DNA from: Bacteroidales bacterium
GTDB taxonomy: Bacteria; Bacteroidota; Bacteroidia; Bacteroidales; UBA12077
Direction: 5' to 3'
DNA length: 10,312 bases
Assembly (NCBI GenBank): GCA_030600865.1
Contig: JAUVUS010000047.1
Span: 1 to 10,312, forward strand
The notes under the pieces are model-generated. The model did no database searches. It was not told the DNA's origin and worked only from the letters and a program-made list of their open reading frames with translations. Made by a program: the position numbers and the translations under genes. Position 1 is the first letter of the stretch. Each line of letters opens with the position of its first letter. Shown piece after piece: positions 1 through 7,582 of the stretch.

Positions 1-56
1 CCCATTGCACCGCATTAAGCGGTTCCATGGAAATCGGAACTTAAATCTGGTTGAAT
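1..56. other. unassigned window edge with hairpin
   Basis: This edge is noticeably richer in G+C (24 of the first 50 bases) than the rest of the window. It contains a perfect 5-bp inverted repeat ACCGC (9-13) / GCGGT (19-23) around a 5-nt loop. CCAT (2-5) can also pair with ATGG (27-30), extending the stem to 2-30 with an internal loop. All three plus-strand frames hit a stop before 57, so a convergent gene could end here (for instance in the frame ending TAA at 53-55). One minus frame stays open to the edge. I cannot assign either, and the fragment is too short to identify. Confidence 0.25.
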
Positions 57-83
57 AAAAAAAGGAGCGAATAACGCTCCTTT
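57..83 (-). terminator. rho-independent terminator after citF
   Basis: A perfect 9-bp stem AAAGGAGCG (61-69) / CGCTCCTTT (75-83) encloses a 5-nt loop. The A-run at 57-63 reads as a run of seven T on the minus strand, directly after the stem in the direction of citF transcription. It lies about 30 nt past the citF stop codon. On the plus strand it is followed by only TTTATATT, so it may also work, more weakly, for a gene entering from the left edge. Confidence 0.88.
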
Positions 84-112
84 ATATTATTAGTTAATCT
101 GTTTTAATGCTA

Positions 113-1675
113 TTATTTAACTTTTCTTACAGAATCTATAATTGTTCCGTCAACCCATTTTATAACAGCTACTAATTCGTCATCGAAATCAGGCTTTGCA
201 GGTTTTCCACAAATCTTCTCTGCTTCTTCTTTTAGTTCCTGTATTGTTTTTATAGGAAGATCAGAATCTTTCAGTTTTTCAATTAAATCTTTTCGCTTTG
301 GATTAATTGCAATTCCTCGCTCAGTTACAATAACATCAATCAATTCTCCCGGGCCGCAAATAGTTGTCACTTCATCTGTTACAACAGGGATTCGATCTCT
401 AAATAATGGAATTGGTAAAATAACCGTTTTAGAAAATAAACAATTTTGCCACCCTCCGATTCCGTGTAATAATAATCCATCGGAATGTGTAACAACATTA
501 GCATTAAAATTCACATCAACTTCAGTAGCTCCAAGAATAACCACATCGACCATTCCGGCAAAATTACCTTTTCCATGATAATTATAGCTTGTAAACGGAC
601 TTGTCCATACATGATTTGGATTATCGGCCATTGACTGAACACCTTTCAAATCAAAAGTTTGTCCATCTAAAATGTATTCAATCAAACCTTCTTCGAGCAT
701 ACTAACCAGGTATTTATTACTTCCACCACGAGCAAAACGAGCTTTAATATTTTTTTCTCTCATGATTTTAGCAAAATAATCGCCAACAGCTAAAGATGTA
801 CCTCCTGCTCCAGACTGAAAAGAAAATCCATCACGTATAATTCCGGCTTCTAAACAAAATTGCGCAGTCATTTCTGCTAATAATAAACGATCAGGGCTTT
901 TGGTAATTTGAGTTGTTCCGGAAACGATTTTTTCAGGAATCCCTACCTGATCAATCTGAACAGTATAGTCAACATGATTTCCCTGAATCTGCCATGGACT
1001 GCATGGAAAAGGAACCATATTGTCTGTAACAACAATTACTTTATCGGCATATTCGGAATCAGCTAAAGCAAATCCTAATAAACCACTTGCAGATGGTCCG
1101 TATAATCCGTTGGCATTCCCAAACGAATCAGCACAGCCAGCTCCTATTATTGTAATATCAACATGAACGTCTCCATCTTGAATTGCCTGATAACGACCAC
1201 CATGCGAACGCAAAACTCCAAGACCTTTCATTTTACCATGAGAAGCAAATCTGCCTAATGGTCCGTTCATACTTCCTTCGATATGATGAATAGTACCATC
1301 TTCCAGATACTGAATCAAATGTTCGTGACAAGGAAAAGATGCCGATGGAACCCAACGTAGATCTTTTACTCCCAATTCTTTGGCTATATCAAATATTTTA
1401 TTTGCCAATAAATCTCCGTTACGAAAATGGTGATGAGTAGAAATAGTCATACCATCTTTTAAATCGGCTTCTACTAATGCTTCTTTTACCGATGCAACTT
1501 GTTTGTTTCCATCATCAGGATAATCAGCACACGAAGCTATTTTAGGTCCATATTTACGTGCATCAGGTTTATATTTCCCTACTCCCTGAAAAGGAACTTG
1601 CTTTTGTCCGTTAACTTCGGTAGGAACCATTCTTCCTACTGCATTTTTTACAAGATTTGAATATTTTTGTCCCAT
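113..1675 (-). CDS. citF: citrate lyase alpha subunit (citrate:acetyl-ACP transferase)
   Basis: This is a full-length CitF family protein (520 aa; family members are about 505-520 aa). CitF moves the acyl carrier protein from acetyl-ACP to citrate, forming citryl-ACP and releasing acetate (EC 2.8.3.10), in the cytoplasmic citrate lyase complex. It is recognised by similarity along its whole length, including the early GVGKYKPDARKYGP block, the STHHHFRNGD block near residue 80, a glycine-rich GAGCADSFGNANGLYGPSAS region near 180, the QIQGNHVDYTVQIDQVG block near 230, and FQSGAGGTSLAVG near 288. It follows the citD-citE fusion gene with 34 nt between them and has no Shine-Dalgarno, as is usual in Bacteroidota. 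A strong terminator follows it, so it is the last gene of its transcript. The substrate could also be citramalate or a similar hydroxy acid, since the alpha subunits of those lyases are close relatives. Confidence 0.93.
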   Translation of the reverse strand: MGQKYSNLVKNAVGRMVPTEVNGQKQVPFQGVGKYKPDARKYGPKIASCADYPDDGNKQVASVKEALVEADLKDGMTISTHHHFRNGDLLANKIFDIAKELGVKDLRWVPSASFPCHEHLIQYLEDGTIHHIEGSMNGPLGRFASHGKMKGLGVLRSHGGRYQAIQDGDVHVDITIIGAGCADSFGNANGLYGPSASGLLGFALADSEYADKVIVVTDNMVPFPCSPWQIQGNHVDYTVQIDQVGIPEKIVSGTTQITKSPDRLLLAEMTAQFCLEAGIIRDGFSFQSGAGGTSLAVGDYFAKIMREKNIKARFARGGSNKYLVSMLEEGLIEYILDGQTFDLKGVQSMADNPNHVWTSPFTSYNYHGKGNFAGMVDVVILGATEVDVNFNANVVTHSDGLLLHGIGGWQNCLFSKTVILPIPLFRDRIPVVTDEVTTICGPGELIDVIVTERGIAINPKRKDLIEKLKDSDLPIKTIQELKEEAEKICGKPAKPDFDDELVAVIKWVDGTIIDSVRKVK

Positions 1676-1709
1676 AAACTATAATTTAATCGGGGTTATT
1701 TTGTCTGTT

Positions 1710-2939
1710 TTATTCTTCGTTATTTAAAAAATCTTCTCTCCAGTTTTCTGAGATAAGTCCAAGACTAATAGCCAGACTTATTGTTTTTTCTGCTCTTTTT
1801 ACTACCGGAGGATCAATCATTTTTGTTCCAAGAGAAACAACACCTAAACCTTTTTCAGTAGCATCAATAAATGCATTTACAATTTTCTTTGCTTTTTCTA
1901 TTTCGTCAGGTTCAGGAGCAAAACTTTCATGAATAACTTTTATCTGGCGAGGATGAATACATCCCATTCCTTCAAATCCTAATCCTTTAGAAACTTTAAC
2001 ATTTTCACGAAGAGCTTCCATATCACCCACATCAGAAAATACAGAATCGATAGCCTGAATACGTGCAGCTTTACAAGCATTTACTAATCTTGTACGGGCA
2101 TAAAATGATTCTATAGCTTCGTTGGTTCTTCGGGTACCTAAATCTGCAGTATAATCTTCAAGTCCAATAGCCAGAGCAACAACATTTTCAGACGCAGCAG
2201 CTATTTCAAATGCTTTCTCAACACCTAAAGCGCTTTCAATAATTGGCATTAACAGAACCGGTCGGTCAATATTATGTTGTTTCTTTATTTCTTCTATTTT
2301 TTCTTCAAGTTCTTTAATCTGCTCTGCTCCTTCGCATTTTGGAACAAGTAACATGTGTACATTATGAGGAACAAGATATTTAATATCTTCCAAACCTTTT
2401 GGAAACTGATTTATACGAACCATGCGTTCAGCACCATAAAAATTAATTCCACGTAAGGCATTACGAACAACCAGTTGAGCTTCTTTCTTTTTACTAAATG
2501 CCACGGAATCTTCCAGATCAAGAATAATTCCGTTAGGATCATGAATTCCTGCATTAAGCATCATACTTGGTGTATTTCCCGGCAGGTATAATCTTGAAAA
2601 ACGAAACTGCTCTTTTTCTGATGTATAATTATTTTCTTCAATAAAGTCTAAAAGATATTCCTTGTCCGTATCAATTAATTGTTTTACTGCAGCTTCAATA
2701 CGTGCTGCAATAATTAATGGAACAGCTCCTTTGTCCTCTAAAGTAAGCTGTGCATTTTTAATTCCGTAAAACTTCAGAATATCCTCGCATAATTCAATAT
2801 TTGCTTTACCAAAAAGAACTTCTACTTTACTTTTTTGTTCTATCAGAACTCCTCCTGAATCTTTTAATTCAAGAGTAACAAAACAATCTGAGCGTACTTT
2901 TTTACCAGTGTTTCCTGCGGTAGCAATTTTATTACTCAT
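1710..2939 (-). CDS. citE: CitD-CitE fusion: acyl carrier plus citryl-ACP lyase
   Basis: This 409-aa protein joins two citrate lyase subunits that are usually separate. Residues 1 to about 90 match the gamma subunit CitD (acyl carrier protein): ATAG near the start, Ser17 in VRSDC as the likely carrier of the phosphoribosyl-dephospho-CoA arm, and LEDKGA (67-72) followed by ARIEAAV (79-85). After a linker (about 91-112), residues 113-409 match CitE, the beta subunit and HpcH/HpaI-type lyase that splits citryl-ACP into oxaloacetate and acetyl-ACP (EC 4.1.3.34). CitE landmarks are RLYLPGNTP (116-124), ILDLEDSV (139-146), IIES with Glu235, GLEDYTADLG (259-268) and GCIHPRQI (326-333). There is no stop or frameshift between the parts, so the fusion is a single reading frame. 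Start chosen: the ATG directly after a promoter-like site, giving a complete CitD. Citramalate lyase is the main alternative. Confidence 0.88.
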   Translation of the reverse strand: MSNKIATAGNTGKKVRSDCFVTLELKDSGGVLIEQKSKVEVLFGKANIELCEDILKFYGIKNAQLTLEDKGAVPLIIAARIEAAVKQLIDTDKEYLLDFIEENNYTSEKEQFRFSRLYLPGNTPSMMLNAGIHDPNGIILDLEDSVAFSKKKEAQLVVRNALRGINFYGAERMVRINQFPKGLEDIKYLVPHNVHMLLVPKCEGAEQIKELEEKIEEIKKQHNIDRPVLLMPIIESALGVEKAFEIAAASENVVALAIGLEDYTADLGTRRTNEAIESFYARTRLVNACKAARIQAIDSVFSDVGDMEALRENVKVSKGLGFEGMGCIHPRQIKVIHESFAPEPDEIEKAKKIVNAFIDATEKGLGVVSLGTKMIDPPVVKRAEKTISLAISLGLISENWREDFLNNEE

Positions 2940-2976
2940 TAGTGTTTAATTTTTATAGTGACTAATCATTAAAATA

Positions 2977-3007
2977 CAAATATAATAATCGTTTGCAGTT
3001 TTTAAAG
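2977..3007 (-). promoter_or_regulatory. candidate Bacteroidota promoter for citDE-citF
   Basis: On the minus strand TATATTTG (2984-2977) matches the -7 consensus TAnnTTTG exactly. A weak -33 element (CTTT, 3007-3004) lies 19 nt upstream. Initiation would fall near 2971, about 30 nt before the citDE start codon and downstream of the terminator at 3049-3077. The location supports the call. The -33 match is poor. Confidence 0.5.
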
Positions 3008-3048
3008 CTTCATTTATATTTTCGATAACATTAAAATCGATTTATAAT

Positions 3049-3077
3049 AAAAAGGGCCAACTAATAAGTCAGCCCCT
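3049..3077 (-). terminator. rho-independent terminator after the pump operon
   Basis: GGGC (3054-3057) pairs with GCCC (3072-3075). An inner ACT/AGT stem continues after a 2x2 internal mismatch, with an AATA loop. On the minus strand the stem is followed by a T-run (complement of the A-run at 3049-3053). It sits about 20 nt beyond the stop codon of the beta subunit and separates the pump genes from citDE-citF. Confidence 0.72.
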
Positions 3078-3097
3078 ATTACAAATTATCTAATTTT

Positions 3098-4621
3098 TTA
3101 CATTAAGAAACTTAATAAAACACCAGCAGCAACTGCCGAACCAATAACTCCGGAAACATTAGGTGCCATAGCATGCATTAACAAGTGATTAGTAGGATCG
3201 GCTTTTAATCCTTCGTGCTGAACAACCCGTGCACTATCAGGAACAGCAGATACTCCTGCAGCACCTATCAATGGATTTATTTTATTATCTCCTTTTAAAA
3301 ACACATTCATTAATTTGGCAAATAATAATCCACCACACGTAGCAATAATAAATGATAATGCTCCTAATCCAAAAATCCATAATGATTGAGGAGTCAAGAA
3401 AATATCAGCTTGCTTTGATGCTCCAACAGTTAAGCCTAATAAAATAGTTACAATATCAATTAAAGAATTTCTTGCAGTATCAGCTAATCGTTTTGTAACA
3501 GTTGATTCTTTTAATAAGTTACCAAAAAATAACATTCCTAAAAGTGGCAAAGCACTTGGTGAAATATATGCAGTAAGCAGCAATCCAACTATCGGAAACA
3601 TAATTTTTTCCAGTTTAGAAACCGAACGTGGTGGTTTCATCCTGATTAATCGTTCCTTTTTTGTAATAAGTAATCGCATAAATGGCGGTTGAATAATTGG
3701 AACCAATGCCATATATGAATAAGCCGCAATCGCAATAGGCCCAATTAAGTGTGGAGCCAGTTTCGATGACAGAAATATCGCTGTCGGGCCATCCGCACCA
3801 CCAATAATACCAATTGCACCAGCTTCTGCGGGAGCAAATCCTAAAACTAATGCTCCAATAAATGTTAAAAATATACCAACCTGTGCCGCTGCTCCAAGTA
3901 TCATTAATTTCGGATTTGAAATCAGGGATGAAAAATCTGTCATAGCACCAATACCAAGAAAAATTAGTGGGGGATAAATACCCTGGCGAACACCAAAATA
4001 CAGATAACTCATTACACTACCTTCTTCGTAAATCCCCAGTTGAAGATTAAACCCTTCGGCCTGATAAAATGGAATATTACCTATTATTATACCAATACCA
4101 ATTGGAATTAATAGTAATGGTTCGTAGTTATACCTAATTGCAAGAAAAATAAAAAACATACCAACAATAAGCATTATGATATGTCCGGGAGTAGCATTCG
4201 GAATTCCTGTAAACTCATAAAAGTTTATTAATCCTGCAAAAGCTCCTGAATATCCTTTATAAATATCTTTATCAACAATTAATATATCATTATCGAATTG
4301 GGCAATCTTAGTTTTAAGATCAGAATCGCTAAATTCAAGATATATATTATTGTCAATTAATCTCCACTCGCCAGTATACTTCAATTTAACAGAATCCAAA
4401 ACAAATGTTCGGTCAATATTAAATTCGATTGTCTTATATCTTTCTACTGTTTTATCTGAATTTTCGCGTAACTTATATCCATCAGATTTATTTACCCATT
4501 TTCCTTTTGTTAATACAGCAACATCATCATCTGTATTAGCATGAGCAAAATTTCCAAGAAGAATTACAAAAGCGAAAATTATCAGGCAAAGTTTTTTCAT
4601 ATTTAAATTTATTATCTTCAT
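3098..4621 (-). CDS. mmdB: Na+-pump decarboxylase beta subunit with lipocalin-like N-terminal domain
   Basis: This is the membrane subunit of a biotin-dependent Na+-translocating decarboxylase (OadB/MmdB/GcdB family). It decarboxylates carboxybiotin and exports Na+. Residues from about 135 to 507 are a complete OadB. GGADGPTAIF (274-283) contains Asp277, matching the essential Na+-site aspartate. NPLIGAAGVSAVPDSARV (449-466) contains Asn449, Gly453 and Ser458, with the spacing of the known functional Asn/Gly/Ser trio. YFGVRQGIYPPLIFLG (208-223) is also typical. Usual family length is about 375-435 aa, but this protein has 507. The extra N-terminus is a signal peptide (MKK, hydrophobic stretch, AHA/NT cleavage site near 28) and a beta-rich stretch of about 90 aa resembling Bacteroidota lipocalin-like domains (GKWVN, IEFNIDRTF, GEWRLIDNNIYLEF). 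Met8 (4598-4600) fits the signal peptide better as start than Met1. The biotin carrier gene is 5 nt upstream. Confidence 0.9.
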   Translation of the reverse strand: MKIINLNMKKLCLIIFAFVILLGNFAHANTDDDVAVLTKGKWVNKSDGYKLRENSDKTVERYKTIEFNIDRTFVLDSVKLKYTGEWRLIDNNIYLEFSDSDLKTKIAQFDNDILIVDKDIYKGYSGAFAGLINFYEFTGIPNATPGHIIMLIVGMFFIFLAIRYNYEPLLLIPIGIGIIIGNIPFYQAEGFNLQLGIYEEGSVMSYLYFGVRQGIYPPLIFLGIGAMTDFSSLISNPKLMILGAAAQVGIFLTFIGALVLGFAPAEAGAIGIIGGADGPTAIFLSSKLAPHLIGPIAIAAYSYMALVPIIQPPFMRLLITKKERLIRMKPPRSVSKLEKIMFPIVGLLLTAYISPSALPLLGMLFFGNLLKESTVTKRLADTARNSLIDIVTILLGLTVGASKQADIFLTPQSLWIFGLGALSFIIATCGGLLFAKLMNVFLKGDNKINPLIGAAGVSAVPDSARVVQHEGLKADPTNHLLMHAMAPNVSGVIGSAVAAGVLLSFLM

Positions 4622-4626
4622 ATAAG

Positions 4627-5055
4627 CTATTCTATTTCAGCTAATACATCATTCTGAAGCACGGCATCACCTTCTTTAACTTTTAGGCTAATAATTTTAC
4701 CTTCTTTTTCAGATTGAATATTGTTTTCCATTTTCATGGCTTCCATAATCATTATTGTATCGCCTTTTTTAACTTCGTCGCCTTCATGTTTAAGAATTTT
4801 AAAAATACTTCCCGGAAGAGGAGCTGTTAATGAATACGCCCGACTACTAACGGTCTTTTTAATTTTACTGTCTTTACGATCAACAGCCACTCTGGGTCGA
4901 ACAAGAGTAGGAGTTTTAGTAGTTTTTACCATTTCCTGATGAATTTCCACTTCGTAGCAAGAGCCATTAACTTCTACTTTGGCAATATCACCTTCGATAT
5001 CTTTTATTTCTACCTCGTATTCGTTACCGCGTATTGTGAATTTAAATTTTTTCAT
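4627..5055 (-). CDS. mmdC: biotin carboxyl carrier subunit of the decarboxylase pump
   Basis: A 142-aa biotinyl carrier protein. It carries CO2 as carboxybiotin from the carboxyltransferase to the membrane beta subunit. The C-terminal biotinyl domain (about 75-142) has the standard EAMKMEN motif with the biotin-accepting Lys108, preceded by APLPGSI and EGDEVKKGDT and followed by GDAVLQNDVLAEIE. The N-terminal 40 residues form a short beta-rich segment common in Bacteroidota carriers of this type. The linker between them (about 41-74) is Lys/Thr/Arg/Val-rich rather than the long Ala/Pro-rich hinge of many relatives. It sits between the small membrane subunit gene (10 nt) and the beta subunit gene (5 nt), so it is surely part of the operon. 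It has no Shine-Dalgarno. Confidence 0.92.
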   Translation of the reverse strand: MKKFKFTIRGNEYEVEIKDIEGDIAKVEVNGSCYEVEIHQEMVKTTKTPTLVRPRVAVDRKDSKIKKTVSSRAYSLTAPLPGSIFKILKHEGDEVKKGDTIMIMEAMKMENNIQSEKEGKIISLKVKEGDAVLQNDVLAEIE

Positions 5056-5065
5056 TTTTATAATG

Positions 5066-5449
5066 TTATTTTCCTGGCCAGGTTCTTAATCCATATATTT
5101 TTGAACTCCATGGAGAATATGTTTTTCTCACACGTTTAATAGTAATTACATTACTTTCTTCGTCATGCATTTCATCAAAAAACATGTATAATGCCATTGA
5201 TATTGCAGCACTAACATCACCAGTAATATGAAGATCGTCATTTGTTACAACTGCTTGTTTGTTTTGTTGCCTAAGTTTTTTTCTAGTATTGTAGTAAATT
5301 AATTTGGGTATTTGTGTAAACACAATAACTAATATTGCTAAAACAGCAAATACAATCAACCAGCCAACAATTGCAACTGTAACCCCTGATCCGGCAGCAG
5401 CCGAAAAATCTAATCCTATTTTACCTATAACTGAAATCATAATAATCAT
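5066..5449 (-). CDS. mmdD: small membrane subunit (OadG/MmdD family) of the decarboxylase pump
   Basis: A 127-aa OadG-like protein. This subunit anchors the carboxyltransferase to the membrane part of Na+-pumping decarboxylases. There is one predicted membrane helix (about 22-46: VTVAIVGW followed by a Val/Ile/Leu-rich stretch), then a Lys/Arg/Gln-rich cytoplasmic segment, then a C-terminal tail containing ISMALYMFFDEMHDEES and YSPWSSKIYGLRTWPGK (111-127). The Trp/Pro-containing tail is what I recall for the Bacteroidota version. The first ATG (5447-5449) lies 2 nt from the mmdA stop, suggesting coupled translation; Met4 is an equally possible start. The family diverges strongly in sequence, so much of the assignment rests on size, topology and position between the carboxyltransferase and biotin carrier genes. 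Confidence 0.8.
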   Translation of the reverse strand: MIIMISVIGKIGLDFSAAAGSGVTVAIVGWLIVFAVLAILVIVFTQIPKLIYYNTRKKLRQQNKQAVVTNDDLHITGDVSAAISMALYMFFDEMHDEESNVITIKRVRKTYSPWSSKIYGLRTWPGK

Positions 5450-5451
5450 TT

Positions 5452-7011
5452 TTACAATGGAATATTTGAATGTTTCTTAGGCGGATTTGTATCTTTTTTT
5501 GTCTGAAGCATTTCAAATGCCCTTATGATACGAAATCTTGAATTTCTCGGTTCAATTACATCATCGATATAACCCATGCTTGCTGCCTGATACGGATTAG
5601 CAAATTTCTCTTTATAATCTGCTTCTTTTTCAGCAACAAATTTCGCTCTTTCTTCAGCATCTTCAATAGCAGCTAATTCACGACCATAAAGAACCTCAAC
5701 TGCACCAGCTGCTCCCATTACAGCAATTTCTGCCGATGGCCATGCGTAGTTGATATCACCACGTAGTTGTTTCGAGCTCATTACATCATGGGCACCACCA
5801 TATGATTTTCTCAAAGTAATAGTTACTTTAGGTACTGTTGCTTCGCCATAAGCAAACATCAATTTAGCACCATGAATAATAATTCCTCCGTATTCCTGAC
5901 TACTACCAGGGAGGAATCCAGGAACATCAACCAATGTTAAAATAGGAACATTAAATGCATCGCAAAAACGAACAAAACGTGCAGCTTTTCTTGAAGCATC
6001 AATATCTAACACTCCTGCTAAAAAATTTGGTTGATTAGCAACTATTCCAACGGGCATTCCGTCAAATTTGGCAAAACCCACAACAATGTTTTTAGAATAG
6101 TGTCTATGTATCTCTAAAAATTCATTGTTATCAACCATTGAATAAATTATATCTTTTATATCATATGGTTGATTAGGACTTTCAGGAATAATTTCGTTTA
6201 AAGCATCGTCAAGACGATCAATAGGATCGGCACATTCTGTTACAGGTGGTTCTTCCAGGTTGTTTTGAGGAAGATAACTTAAAAGTTTGCGAATTAAAAG
6301 TAATCCTTCTTCTTCATCTTCCAATAAGAAATGAGAAACACCTGATTTAGATGCATGAACGTTAGCCCCACCTAAATCTTCAGTTGTTATATCTTCGCCT
6401 GTCACAGTTTTTACAACTTTTGGCCCGGTAACAAACATATAACTGGTATTTTCAGTCATCATAACAAAATCAGTTAATGCAGGAGAATAGACTGCACCAC
6501 CTGCACAAGGACCAAAAATAGCAGATATTTGAGGAATAACACCTGAAGCCATAATGTTACGCTGAAAAATATCTGCATAACCAGCTAAACTTGTAACTCC
6601 TTCCTGTATGCGTGCTCCTCCACTATCGTTAATTCCAATAACAGGAGCTCCAACTTTCATTGCCATATCCATAACCTTGCAAATTTTCTTTGCAAATGGT
6701 TCCGATAATGATCCTCCAAAAACAGTAAAATCCTGTGAATAAACATATACAACTCGTCCATCAATAGTTCCGGCACCTGTTACAACACCATCACCCAGAA
6801 CTTTCTTTTTTTCCATTCCGAAGTTTGTACAACGATGTGTTACAAACATATCGTATTCTTCAAAACTACCTTCATCTAAAAGAATTTCGATACGTTCACG
6901 AGCAGTCATCTTGCCCTTTCTATGTTGTGTTTCTATTTTCTTTTCACCTCCGCCCAGCTTAGCTTCAGCTCTTAAGTCAATTAATTGCTTAATTTTATCT
7001 TGTTTGCTCAT
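5452..7011 (-). CDS. mmdA: methylmalonyl-CoA decarboxylase carboxyltransferase (alpha subunit)
   Basis: A 519-aa carboxyltransferase of the propionyl-CoA carboxylase beta/MmdA family. It transfers the carboxyl group of (S)-methylmalonyl-CoA to enzyme-bound biotin, giving propionyl-CoA. It has both crotonase-fold halves: in the N-half [11 protein letters not shown] (128-138) and [15 protein letters not shown] (167-181), the first oxyanion/CoA region; in the C-half VDVPGFLPG (361-369), [11 protein letters not shown] (401-411) and [12 protein letters not shown] (423-434). The C-terminus [11 protein letters not shown] is typical of this subgroup. An identical fold serves propionyl-CoA carboxylase, so direction is read from context: a Na+-pump beta subunit, an OadG-like subunit and an epimerase are co-encoded, and no biotin carboxylase is present. 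Glutaconyl-CoA decarboxylase is less likely because the epimerase gene precedes it, 28 nt upstream. No Shine-Dalgarno. Confidence 0.92.
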   Translation of the reverse strand: MSKQDKIKQLIDLRAEAKLGGGEKKIETQHRKGKMTARERIEILLDEGSFEEYDMFVTHRCTNFGMEKKKVLGDGVVTGAGTIDGRVVYVYSQDFTVFGGSLSEPFAKKICKVMDMAMKVGAPVIGINDSGGARIQEGVTSLAGYADIFQRNIMASGVIPQISAIFGPCAGGAVYSPALTDFVMMTENTSYMFVTGPKVVKTVTGEDITTEDLGGANVHASKSGVSHFLLEDEEEGLLLIRKLLSYLPQNNLEEPPVTECADPIDRLDDALNEIIPESPNQPYDIKDIIYSMVDNNEFLEIHRHYSKNIVVGFAKFDGMPVGIVANQPNFLAGVLDIDASRKAARFVRFCDAFNVPILTLVDVPGFLPGSSQEYGGIIIHGAKLMFAYGEATVPKVTITLRKSYGGAHDVMSSKQLRGDINYAWPSAEIAVMGAAGAVEVLYGRELAAIEDAEERAKFVAEKEADYKEKFANPYQAASMGYIDDVIEPRNSRFRIIRAFEMLQTKKDTNPPKKHSNIPL

Positions 7012-7039
7012 TTCGTTGATTAGAAATTATATTTGAGTA

Positions 7040-7450
7040 TTATTTGTTTTTATTTTCGCACAACTCAGTAAGTACGCCGAATGTAGATTTTGGATGTAAG
7101 AAAGCAATATCAAGGCCTTCTGCACCTTTACGAGGAGATGAATCAACTAATCTTACACCTTTTTCTTCAGCATGTTTCAGTTTTTCTTCGATATTATCGA
7201 CTGCAAAGGCTATATGATGAATTCCTTCTCCCTTTTTTTCTATGAATTTTCCAATTGGTCCTTCCGGATCAGTAGATTCCAGTAATTCAATTTTAGTATC
7301 CCCAACCTTAAAAAAGGCAGTTTTTACTTTTTGATCTTTAACGTCCTCAATATTGTAGCATTCCAGACCTAATACATCCTCATAGTACTTAATTGATTCA
7401 TCAAGGTTTTTTACAGCAATTCCAATGTGTTCTATATGCGAAGGGTTCAT
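7040..7450 (-). CDS. mce: methylmalonyl-CoA epimerase
   Basis: A 136-aa vicinal-oxygen-chelate (glyoxalase-fold) protein of the usual epimerase length. It interconverts (R)- and (S)-methylmalonyl-CoA, linking the B12-dependent mutase (which makes the R form) to the decarboxylase (which uses the S form). The two beta-alpha-beta-beta-beta halves are visible. HIGIAV (8-13) in the first half aligns with HIAFAV (79-84) in the second, and IELLE (54-58) with TELCE (128-132). The likely metal ligands are therefore His8, Glu55, His79 and Glu129, the last also serving as a catalytic base in the family. It is the first gene of the pump operon. Its neighbour mmdA argues strongly for the epimerase over other glyoxalase-fold enzymes. 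The 5' leader may be long and structured (7451-7685). Confidence 0.93.
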   Translation of the reverse strand: MNPSHIEHIGIAVKNLDESIKYYEDVLGLECYNIEDVKDQKVKTAFFKVGDTKIELLESTDPEGPIGKFIEKKGEGIHHIAFAVDNIEEKLKHAEEKGVRLVDSSPRKGAEGLDIAFLHPKSTFGVLTELCENKNK

Positions 7451-7526
7451 GTGTTGAGGTTTTTTTATTGATTGATTTTATGTTAGTTATTTATATATCT
7501 TTCCGAATAATACTCTTTTTTTTGTT

Positions 7527-7547
7527 ACCTGCCTGCCGCAGGCTGGT
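7527..7547. repeat. GC-rich near-perfect palindrome
   Basis: GCCTGC (7531-7536) and GCAGGC (7538-7543) flank a single central C. After one T-T mismatch, ACC (7527-7529) pairs with GGT (7545-7547). It is a sharply GC-rich island in very AT-rich DNA. From memory, similar CTGCCTGC-type palindromes are dispersed between genes in many Bacteroidota genomes; copy number here cannot be judged from one window. No T-run follows it directly on the plus strand. On the minus strand an A-run follows, so it is not a normal terminator. Confidence 0.6.
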
Positions 7548-7582
7548 TCGCTCCCACAAATCCTTTACATAACCTGCTCGTG

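Noticed and set aside
4350..5139. Plus-strand open frames opposite the pump beta, biotin carrier and small membrane subunit genes
   Set aside because: They are antisense shadows of well-supported genes and have no family resemblance of their own.
3098..7011. Oxaloacetate decarboxylase instead of methylmalonyl-CoA decarboxylase
   Set aside because: Citrate lyase next door makes this tempting. However, the carboxyltransferase is the acyl-CoA type (PccB/MmdA), not the pyruvate-carboxylase-like OadA, and an epimerase gene leads the operon.
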